Positions 52,401-62,900 of a DNA stretch of 64,000 nucleotides are shown here, in pieces. How positions within the stretch are numbered: the first letter of the stretch is position 1; each line of letters opens with the position of its first letter. The notes under the pieces were generated by a model, which made no database searches, was not told the DNA's origin, and worked only from the letters and a program-made list of their open reading frames with translations. The stretch is from NCBI GenBank assembly GCA_964247055.1, contig OZ176054.1, positions 11,532,001-11,596,000 of the forward strand. Direction: 5' to 3'. Position numbers and translations under genes: made by a program. The DNA is from Paragordius varius (lineage: Eukaryota; Nematomorpha).

Positions 52401-55400
52401 TATTTTGTTGATACAGATAAATTATTATATAGGATAGCTTTATTAAGCAAAATGTTGCTATTTTAGTGGAACAATTAATAAAAAATAGCGATGCAATACA
52501 GAAGTTGTTTTCCCAAATATTATTAAACCTTCGTTTGATTAAAATAAATGTTTTTTCCATTTTAAAAACACCTTAAAATTATTTTTTAATAGGCACTCAT
52601 GTCCCTTTTTGTGCTATCATCCAAAGATGGCTGGGTCAATATCATGTACAATGGCTTAGATGCTGTGGGAATCGATATGCAAGTAAATATGTTTCTCTAA
52701 TGAAATTTTTTAAGTAATAACGTAAAACAGCAATTATTTAATAATTTTAACAAATAAGTATTTTTTTAATCGACAGATCTTATTCATCTGACTTGCGCAA
52801 TTCGTAAATCAAACTTTTTTACCGATATGAAACACCCCAAAAATTCTCTTTCAATCAAAACTAATTGGTTATAAAAAATTGTTTAATATCCTTTTATGCA
52901 AAATTTATCTGATCAACTAATTTAGCCAATAACTAATTTCAATGAATGGAGACTACTATATTTTATTTCGTTTCTGTTATTGGTCGGATTCTTTGTACTA
53001 AACATGTTTGTCGGTGTTGTGGTTGAAAATTTTCACAAATGCCGCGAGGATTTGGAAAGAGAGGAACAAGCTATGCGGATAGCTAAACGAATGAAAAAAA
53101 TGGAGAGTCGGAGAAAAAACGGTAATATTATCCCTTTTGTTACTAAAATTTATAATTATGGATCTAATTGACTTTCTTGAAAGGTTTGCAACCTACTTGA
53201 TAATTTTGAGACAGCTTTTTATTTAAACTTTAGTTAAAAGATAAAAATACACCAGTTTTCAATGATGGTAATCTTAACATTTTTCTGTTGAATTATAATT
53301 CAAAGATATTTTTTGAAAACAACATTTTACCATTGCAAACAATACCTTCATTGTTTACACTTGTTTTAATGAACGTTCCCATTAAAAAATATGTTTGAAT
53401 GAAAAAATTGTTGGATGAAAAATGTTTTTATTAATGAAAATTAATTTTAAATAAAAAATTGTTACCTGAAGGAAAAATTCTGTTTTAAAATAAAAAAATG
53501 TTTATACAAAAGTGTTTCTTTTAATTAAAAGCTTCTAATAAAAAAATATTAATTAATTTTTTGAGTACCTACGACCAAAAATATAAAGACTGTATCTTTA
53601 GGACTATTGCAGCAATCATCCTGGCTTAGTTTGGATTTTACCAGTCAAATTGGTAGAATGGAGCCCAATCAATTAAATTTTTACATTTTTAAACGGCGAA
53701 TTCATAATTATAATGAGAGGACGGTTCCGGCGGGGCATATAATTGAATTGTCACAGCATTTCATTGATCATTTCAATAAAAACTGTGTGGTATATAAATT
53801 TTAGGTCAAAATGAAGACACTGATATGATGGTAAATGATTTATCCAAAGAAAGACGTTTCCTATACAATATCGTAACAAGCAAATATTTTGACTTAGCCA
53901 TTGCTGTAGTTATTGGATTCAATGTCATCTCAATGTCCCTCGAATTTTATAATATGCCCTTAGTAATTTCAATTTAATTATCTCAACTAATCTGGAAATT
54001 TAACCTATATTTTAATTTTAGGAACTAATTTACGCCCTCAAAGTTTTCAACTATTTTTTCACGGCCGTATTTATAATAGAAGCGTCCATGAAAATCATAG
54101 CGCTTGGGTTCAAATCTTTCATATCTGAAAAGTATATGCAAAATTCAATTATTTTATAAATTATGCTTAATTAATTTAGATGGAACCAACTTGATATTCT
54201 TATTGTCATTCTATCCATATTTGGTATAATTTTGGAGGAAATGAAATCAAACATTTTCCCCATCAATCCAACCATTATCCGTGTTATGAGAGTCTTAAGG
54301 ATTGCTAGAGGTTTAAATAATTTTTTTAAGAGATAATATTTTAACTTTATAATTACTTTTTAACAATAGTTCTTAAATTGCTTAAAATGGCGAAGGGTAT
54401 TCGTGCTTTATTGGATACGGTTGCACAAGCGCTTCCCCAAGTTGGAAATTTAGGATTGTTGTTTTTTCTTCTCTTCTTCATATTTGCCGCTTTGGGTGTC
54501 GAACTCTTTGGCAAATTGGGTAAGAATTGTTTTTTCTTTCACTATAAAATCAGTATAAAAAACTTTTTCTAACATTGTACAATAAAATTCAGAATGTTCT
54601 CCGGAACATCCCTGTGAAGGATTAAACGAACACGCTCATTTCCAAGATTTTGGCATGGCGTTTTTAACGTTATTTCGTATCGCAACCGGTGATAATTGGA
54701 ATGGGATAATGAAAGTTATTCATTAAACTTTATAATTGAATTTTCATTTACAATACTGTGCCATTTATTAGCTCAAAAGTTTTAGAGACTAAAAAACTAA
54801 AATATCTAACTATTTATAATAATAAATTTATAAATTTATTAAACAAATTTAGATGTAATCCTCATAAGAAAATAAAGTAAATTGTAATTTTCAATTTTGT
54901 CCCGCATAAAGTTGTTTAAACTGATTAAATTTATTATTTTTATGGAGGATACACTTAGGGAAGATTGCGATGCTTCAAGCGAATGTTATCGGAATTGTTG
55001 CGTTAGTCCCATATTATCACCAATCTTTTTTGTCGTGTTTGTGTTAATGGCCCAATTCGTTTTGGTCAACGTTGTGGTAGCTGTGCTTATGAAACATCTG
55101 GAGGAAAGCAATAAAGTTTTTAATATGATCTTACGATATTTTATCATTTAAGTGGTGTAATATGTTGGGATAGGGAATTCAAATGGATTAATATATAGTT
55201 TTTGCGGTTTTGTATACAATTATTATATAAAATGTTAGATTCGTATTCAAATATTTATCTTTATCACTAAAAAAAGATCGCCTTTACTTGGGATATAAAA
55301 ATGGTTAATTCATAGTGGGTTTCAAAAAATAGCGTATATAAAATTTACTGGCTGGATTTTTTAAAATTTTAAGGGACCATTTAAATGAACTACTCTCATA

Positions 55401-56569
55401 TTTTCTAATCGAAATAATTGCCGAAATTTTTACGGTTTTGAATATAATTTTATCTTATGCATGTTCTCTAAAAAATATTTTGTTTGCTTTAGCAGGTTAT
55501 GTTTGAAGATGAGTTGGATGAATGCATGAAAAGAGAGGCTCAAAATCAAGAAGAGTCATACCGTTTACAACAACAAAAAGATTATATGCGCATACAATAT
55601 GGTGAAGGGTTATTCAAAACAGTACAAATTTTTTTTATTATAAAAAAAATAAAATTATGGCGACGAAACATAAAAAGTAAACTTACATTTTATTCGCAGA
55701 CGACCATATTTTTAGAACTTCATATATTAAATATGACCTTTCGTTTTGTTGCAAAATAAGCACTATGCACGTAACATACCATTTTAAATTTTACAATTGT
55801 AATTATAAATTATAAAGAAAAGGAATCAAAAATTAAATTTTTCTTTTTCGATATGTTAGTCTTTTAATTTTTGTGTTTTGTCTCTATAATTTCATCTTTA
55901 CTGTAAAATGACAAAGTGTTTATAAATCTGTCCTAACAGCATTCAGCCACCAATTTGTCAGATCATGAGAAGAATCAAAATGATGCATTAATAAAAGGCT
56001 ATTATATGCCCACACCTCCAATCCTGCCATTTGAAAATCCTACTATAAATACGAAAAGATCCCCGATAGTATCGTATCACCCTGTTATGAGACAAAGCCA
56101 TACAATAAAATATTATTCATCCTCTAAAAAGGGCAAGCATTGGAAGAATATATCAAATTCATCTTTTCGGCGAACTAACTCAGAAGATAATTTACTAGCA
56201 TGCACTAATCCATATTCGAAACCAAGATTTACGGGGGTCCTTCCAATCTGTAATGCAGCATACGACAGATTTGCCCAATCATTTTCGCCATGCTCGAAAA
56301 TTCATTTGCAAAAGCAACCTTTTTCAATTGTCCATTTCTCAAGTTTCCAGGAACACTCCAAAAAACCAAAAAATTTTAAGACAGCCTCTAATACATTTAT
56401 AAGTAATGGGAAATCGTATATTTTTAAGCGTTTTCGATACACGCGCCGAACATTGTCATTTATCCCAGCAAAATATTTTGATATCCAGGAACCTTATTAT
56501 GCGTCATTCAAACGTTTGTATCGAAAAAGAATGAGGAAAAATTCCTTAATTATACCGAATAAATATTAA
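40495..56569 (+). CDS. T-type (Cav3) voltage-gated calcium channel alpha-1 subunit, about 36 exons
   Basis: Exons (ends): 40495-40583, 42227-42472, 42767-42864, 42953-43124, 44456-44566, 44654-44879, 45019-45563, 45609-45684, 45752-45835, 45878-45973, 47000-47194, 47266-47417, 47494-47682, 47753-47870, 47953-48105, 48683-48728, 48759-48800, 49086-49383, 49985-50578, 50767-50881, 50942-51024, 51091-51214, 51296-51549, 51941-52067, 52136-52270, 52593-52682, 52926-53121, 53602-53784, 53805-53962, 54022-54131, 54180-54310, 54370-54519, 54593-54714, 54948-55115, 55496-55621, 55940-56569; 2143 aa. All four six-helix domains are present. The pore loops SLEGW, TQEDW, SKDGW and TGDNW give the EEDD filter that defines T-type channels. 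S4 segments are [36 protein letters not shown] and [16 protein letters not shown]. The I-II linker starts [17 protein letters not shown], where Cav3 has its gating brake. The channel opens near rest to carry low-threshold calcium current. Exon 1 and the exon 28/29 junction are the weakest joins. Confidence 0.95.
40584..42226 (+). other. Candidate U12-type AT-AC intron in Cav3, just before segment IS1
   Basis: The exon holding IS1 needs WFEKLSI (vertebrate WFERISM), but no AG precedes it; the bases are TTTAC|ATGGTTC. An ACCTTAAC at 42192-42199 fits the U12 branch site. Upstream, 40584 starts ATATCCTTTTT, a perfect U12 AT-AC donor. The exon before it (40495-40583) ends [10 protein letters not shown] in the right phase, matching vertebrate SWCLRTVCNP. 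AT-AC introns are known at conserved sites in sodium and calcium channel genes. Confidence 0.7.
41604..41851. mobile_element. hAT-type MITE inside the Cav3 AT-AC intron
   Basis: The left end cagagtggttccc and right end gggaactattc are imperfect inverted repeats of the common hAT CAGxGGTTCCC type. Both are followed by GC-rich subterminal runs (caccacc; gcgcccccc). The element is flanked by tgttaaat (41596-41603) and ttttaaat (41852-41859), 7 of 8 matching. The interior is noncoding. Confidence 0.72.
42541..42678. mobile_element. MITE family C (138 bp) in a Cav3 intron
   Basis: It has a perfect 13-bp inverted terminal repeat, tatattgctagat / atctagcaatata. The right side holds a second nested copy of the end: its complement reads attgccagatagcacat, against attgctagatagcatat on the left. 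One end has therefore been duplicated. It is noncoding, and only one copy was found. Confidence 0.6.
46197..46430 (+). mobile_element. MITE family B, copy 3 (Cav3 intron)
   Basis: The left end is caaattcacccttgg followed by another caaattcatcc. The right end, gcgtgaatttgaattgttcg, is inverted to it. The core shares tatggcataatttatta and the AT-rich tract with copies 1, 2 and 4, in the same orientation. Confidence 0.8.
51616..51919 (+). mobile_element. MITE family B, copy 4 (Cav3 intron), longest copy
   Basis: The left end carries three to four tandem versions of caaattcaccctNgaacaat. The right end carries gaattcgaattgttcggagg and then gtgtgaatttg. The core contains tatggcataatctatta. Extra end units explain its greater length (about 300 bp). 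It ends about 20 bp before the acceptor of the exon at 51941, so it supplies most of that intron's 3' part. Confidence 0.82.
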
Positions 56570-58189
56570 ATTTATGAATATTTTACATCCTAATATAATG
56601 AGAAAAATATGTGATTTACACCTAAACTAGTCCCATATTATTGCACCTATGAAATATTTTTATGGAAATTAATTTTAAAAGCTGCCCTGATTAATATCGA
56701 TTGTAATAAATATTTGCTCTAATTATTTGTATATTTTTGATTTTTACATAACATTCAAAAATAAATATAGAAATATGGCCTCTCAATTATAAAACGGCCA
56801 ATATTAACTTAAAAACGCCACCACCTTCCAGTATTTCAATAAAAATTTTAATATTAATATATTTCAAATAAACTATAATACAAATTTATTTTTAAAAAAT
56901 TAATTTGTTAAATACAGACAAGAATTTCTACCGTTTCAAACATTTTGTAAAATTGCGTTGACATTTTGATATTATAATTGTTTAACATTGAAGTATTGGC
57001 AAAAAGGAGATTTTTACCCGGGGAAGATCAATTATCGCAATGGAATAGTTTTTGATATTTTTTAAATCAACTGTTTCCTTCAATCGGCTCTAGCTATCCC
57101 AATTTTATCAAAAAGTTAGAAAACTGAAAATATAAGCTAGCCTTTTTATCCAATATATAATAAAATGCTTGATTAAAATTAACCAACACCACTCTCAAGC
57201 AGATAATTTACTACTTTAACCTCTGTAATACAAAACCGCCTAAGAGGGAAAAACTAATGAAGAATTCAGCAAAGAATTTGTTTTGCTAAGAAAACAGAGA
57301 GGACACAGTATAGAAATTAATTTCAAACATATTTTTTAATATTTAACTGTTTTTCCTTTGACGTATGTATCAAATGCAAATCAATTTGCTGACACTTGTT
57401 GGGTCTTTTATAGCAACAGCTTTTTATAATAATTATGTGCACCGATTTAAACTATAAACCTTTATAAATAGAAAAAAAATAACCATGCTTTTTAAATATA
57501 ATGCTCGGTTGCACTTCATTCATAATTATATGGTTTTTAAGTATTGCATACATCATTCATTTCAAAATCTTGTGATAAATCAATGGAAAGAATCTCTATT
57601 CTTTCCCCATATTATTCCTTGTTATTTTGTTATATGTGGCTGCTTGTTAAAACATTTAAGATTTTCCAAGTATTTTTCAATAGACAAAAGACCATTGCAC
57701 TAGCCTTACGGTTATATTTTTATAAAAGTTATCATTTTTAAAGGGTTCTTACAGTAGATCATTTAACCACCAACATAATTCTAAGTGCAAGTAATAAATC
57801 TTTAATTTCATATAAAATAAGGTTCCTGGTGTACATTTGCGAGCTATAAGGTGGTTTTCGCATGGTTTGAGCCTTAAATCATGCTTAACCGCTGCCACAC
57901 TAAAACTTTCCTAAACCGTTGTTGTGGCCAAATTTTTAAGCCATTCACATGAAAAAAACTGGATATGCAGATGACTTTTATTATCGATGCTATTTTAACA
58001 TGCTTTTATGCGATAGGATTTATGGTTTGGTGTATAATCTATATTTCCATCATATACCAGATGTATTCATAACTTATTACGGTACAACGAAAAGACGTCA
58101 ACAAAAATTAAGCAGATAATTACGATACATACCTATTTATATCTACAAACACTGAAAAATTGAGTTCGCCAACAATTAGAATTGTCTAA
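56570..58189. other. Cav3 3' flank and intergenic DNA
   Basis: AATAAA at 56705-56710 and again shortly downstream are candidate Cav3 polyadenylation signals. The rest is AT-rich. The segment 57840-57960 is less AT-rich, with short inverted words, but I could not assign it. Confidence 0.5.
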
Positions 58190-59125
58190 AAAATTTGCTT
58201 CAGCCCATGTCAATCAGAAGAAAAAGGCTGTTAAATGGTATCGTTTGATGAGCATATGGTAAACACTCGAATGCTTAACACATGTGTTTCAAAATATTAA
58301 AAGTTGTGTTAAAGAGTGTTGGCGTGGTAGACACCACAGTTCAAAGACGCTAAAGTGTCAAAGTTATTGGATCATGACCCAACTCAAAATTAATAATAAT
58401 TGGCAGAACCATTATATGTACCACAGAAAACAATCAATAGATGTCTAAGAGCAATGGGAAACACCAGTAAACTCGGTAAAAGAGTCCCATACAATTTGAA
58501 TGAGTGCCAAATCGAAAATCACAAAGTGATTTGTGAAATCCTTATTCAACGTCACGAAAAAAATTACTTTTTCAGCGAATTGGGTCGGGTGATGAGGAAT
58601 GCCTTTATTTTCTAATGAAAGCAAAAAAATAGTGGCCTTCACCTTCCCAAACCGTTTCATCCACTATAAAGCCAAATCGTTTTGGCAAGAAAACCATGGT
58701 CTGTGTCTGGGTAGAACCAGAACGGTGCTGTGCATTATAAACTTTTGAAGTCCCGTTTAAATAGCTAATACATAATACTATCGCTAAAAATACCCAATTA
58801 AAACCACGCATCAATCGAAAAACAACCGGGATGAGCCAGAAAAAATGTTGCTACATGACAATGCTTCGTGTCAAACAGCAAAGTCAGTAACCTTAAAAAC
58901 GCTTCGATAGAAAATTTTCCGCATCCGTTGAACTCTCCTGACCTGGCGTCATCTGACTAATACAACTTCGCATGATTAGGCAAACCCGCACAGTGCAGGA
59001 CAATAATTTTTATGAATTACGTTGGAAGATCGCTTGAAATGGTTTGCCGCTTTTTCTGCCACGGCTGCTATATATAAACTGTGAGATGAGCGAATTGTGT
59101 AGAGGCCAATGAACAATATTTTTAA
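58190..59125 (+). mobile_element. Dead mariner transposase gene (Tc1/mariner superfamily)
   Basis: The plus strand reads, across shifting frames, KVSKLLDHDPTQ, LAEPLYVPQKTINRCLRAMG, KRVPYNLNECQIENHKVICE, VTGDEE, LLHDNASCQTAK and a terminal AFSATAAIYKL. These match mariner blocks: ALLEEDPTQT, VSQxTIxRRLKAMG, WVPHELxE, the first catalytic Asp of VTGDEKW, the second Asp of HDNARPH, and the C-terminal RWxxCxxxxGxY region. Stops and frameshifts break it at several points, and the N-terminal helix-turn-helix is barely readable. Terminal repeats were not found, so the ends are approximate. Confidence 0.82.
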
Positions 59126-59983
59126 TAAATTTAATAATTGATTTCCTCCCTAAATTATTTTTACTCAAAAATCAGTAACTTATGAATATACCTTGTAAAA
59201 CAAATAAATACGTATTATCTTGTATAAATTATTTTGAATGATGAAATTGGTAGGTATCACATTTTTTTTAATTTGATTCTAGTCTCACATTATCCATAAA
59301 ATAAAAGTTATCAGCCATAAAACAACCAAAACACCATTCTTTATTATTTGATATGATTTGATTATTTACTTTATTAGAAGTTAAATCATGCATAACTGTT
59401 TCATAATTTTTTTGTCAATAAATTTTTATCGCCCTGGTACCAATACTGAGCAAAACTTTTATGTAGCTTATGGAAGATATCTATAATTTTATGATGAAAT
59501 CTGATATTTATACATTAAAGCTCAAATTAATAGTTTCATTCAATTTTTGTATACAAAATTTTTTATTAAATTAAATTGAAAATATCAATAATAATAATTA
59601 TTTTTTGACGTAAATCACTAATTTTTATAGGTATTTTAGATGATTAAATTTTTTTTCATATATCTTATACATATATTTTTTTATTAAGAAAACTGAGAGA
59701 AAATATAGTTTTTCGCATTCCTTATATTGATTATTTGATATAAACGCTAGAACTAACAAACATTTATGTCATTATAAGACTGGACAAAACTTTTTTTTCT
59801 GATTTTCCCTTCCCTTCCTTTTTCGTGATATTTGCCATGTTATCACCTAAAAACAGAAGAAATCACAAATATTCGACTTAAATTTATACATGATATTCCT
59901 TATTTATCTGATGGAATTTTCAAAAAAGCTCCATGTGTTTTAACCAAAATTCATTGTTTAATTTTAATCTCCGTTGGTCAATT
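59126..59983. other. Intergenic upstream of the four-helix gene
   Basis: AT-rich, with no coding frame of note. It should contain the promoter of the gene starting at 59984, but I see no clear element. Confidence 0.5.
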
Positions 59984-62900
59984 ATGCATATTAATAACAC
60001 GCCTAAATTATTAACAAAGGCCAAGGCCTATGGCATTGATATTCTGGTTGGATTCATATTAAGCCTATTACTCTGTATCCTATTTATACCGAATTGGATA
60101 AAAATTGTTGAATATGAATTAAATAATTCCGGCCCATCTAAAGATGAATTACAAAAGCTTTCTCCTGCAAGAGAAAATACAGAACCTAATGAACACCCAA
60201 GAATAGAATCGAAAAATTTTGATATAATATCTGTCACGGCGTTTGGATTACTGACTTATTGCAAGACCAATCATTTTTTCCATATTAATGTTAATCAAGG
60301 TTTCGATAAATTATCTTTTGCGGCATTCAATATTTTTTAGGAATTGTATTTCGATGTTCCAATTATTAATCACAATTTTTTATATTAATTCATCTTTTCT
60401 TTTATATTATCTTTAGTTGGGACAAAAAGATCCGAATCCGTATGTTTCAACATAAAACTAATGAAAGATAGTTATCATCTTCCCTCCATGGCAAGTAAAT
60501 ATTATGCCTATTTTTTTTGTAAACTTGTAATTAAAATAATTTTTCCGACTTTTGTTTAAATTTAATAAAATATATATCAATATATGTTTGATAGAAATGC
60601 TTAGTTCAACTTACATATATATTACGCTATCCATCATCCATACTGTTTTGGGGTATGGAATGCTCAAAATTTGGACGCGTTGGACTAAAAAAGACGTCTT
60701 AAACATTATCAGTTCCACGCTTTTTCTCGTATCAGGCAATTATTTTTGGATAATGATTTAAAAAAATATTTTAACCATAATATTTCTGGCAGGCATCTAA
60801 ATTAGTATGTTAAATAGATTTTTTAAAGCATATATCTCTACAATAATATATACCATGGCATATCCATCATTTTTGTTATTATAATAATACATATATTTCT
60901 GCATATTTGTCATAGGTTTATTTCTCTTGGGAAGCATTATTATCATATTCGCAAACGTAGAAAAAGAAATTCATGCCAGATTAGTAAGTCCCCCTGTTGT
61001 TCACATGACGACTTCAGTTGATGGAGGAAGGAGAAAATTACAGAATTCAACAATCATCTTTGATAAAATGGTTTCTAAAACATTCCTATTGTCAAAAACC
61101 AGTGGTGCTGTATATCCTGAAAATACGTATAGGGGAGTTAAAAACTACCATTTTACTACATTAAGCTTAACACCAAGAACTATTACAAATGACTCTGTAA
61201 AAACATTTGAAAAATTATTAGTAATGCATGATATTAGGTCTGTAAATCATTTTCAAGTATCCAATACAAGCAACTTGAAGCGTAACAGTAAGGAGCATAT
61301 TGGAAGGAGAAAACGCAATGTTTTAGACATTATAAGAAAAAATAAGATACTTTATAGATATGATCCCATACCACAATCAATTAATATGGTTGAATTTGGT
61401 AGAATCACCATTAATCATCGCGATAAAAAAAGTGCGTATGATGAATCGCATCATATTATTCATAAGGCGAAATCCTTGCAATCAACTGCTGCCATAAATA
61501 ATGTTACAAATGAGTTGTATTATCAAAATCATAGCTCTAGCCATAATCAGACATTGTTACCAAAACGAAGCAAGTTAATTAATCAAAATCATAATCATCG
61601 CAATATGAATTTGTCTTCTATCCATCCCAGCATTGCAAAACGTTTTATCTCCACGGATTTTTTACATGGAGCGACCACTTTTAAAACCAATAATACTTAT
61701 TTTGATGGAAATAAAAGAAAACAAAAATCATTATTAAATATAACAGGCACCACACCCACACTGTTAAACAAACATCAAAATGAGGACCAACAACTTGAAC
61801 AGTTGAGACAAAATGTATCCAATCTTCTCAGGGAACAATTTAGATATATGGATTATTTTGTATGGTACAAAGATCGTGCTTATACTCTTAGCTGGATATT
61901 TTATTTGTCATGCTTGGCTTTTGTCTTACTTAACGTGACATGTGTCCTGATATCTGCACCTCTTTTCCAAAAACTTGAGGCTACCATTATATCGCTAAGA
62001 TCGATAGAAAGATTAAGGAATCTTAAACGAAGTTTTGATTCAAACGATATCCTTACAATGGTTTGCAAACTTAATCAATACCCAATTAGTACGACACAAA
62101 TAAATGGCGGTCCCGCTAGCACCACCCAAAATTTACAGGGGCAAAGAGAAAATATTATTGATTTAGATAGATCAATAGAGAAAAATAAGTTAAGTACACA
62201 GCTGTATCAAAAATTTGCCCACGAATACATGAATCAAAGTGTAAAACGCAAAAAACAAAATGAATCCAATTTTCCAAAAGATCCACGAATTCCACCCTCT
62301 CAAAGTTTACAAATATGTAGAAGTTGTCATGAAACTTTCTTACCCAATGATAGCAGTATATCCAAATTAAGAGCACAGCGGAAATCAGTGGTAGGTAGTT
62401 TTGAAACACTCTTTCCTATAGCAACTTCCGAAAATGCGGATAACTCAATTCTAATAGGAGATTTTTCCACACTTCATAAACATAATATAGCAGATCCTGA
62501 TACATCGCAATATTCTACAAAATATAAAACACTAAGTAGCGTACTTAATGTTTTTCCTCCACAAAAAACGGTAGAAAACCATGATGACACTAAGTTTGAA
62601 GTTAATCTTTCAAGAGACTCTTCTGAAGCCACCAAAAACAACACATTTTTCATGAATAATTTAACGAATACAGTTATAACTAACAAGCTAGAGTATGATA
62701 AAGATACTAAATTTATGCAATGTTCCATTAACAATCCCATCACTTATAATACAAAAAGAAGTTGGTATCAACCTAAAAAATATTTATCTCCAATAAAGTT
62801 GATTCCACACGACAACAGAACATTTAAGCCGTACACAACAAACGATTTTCTTACTTCTCTTCCAGGCAATTATTCACCAAAGTGCTCTTTTGAATATCAA

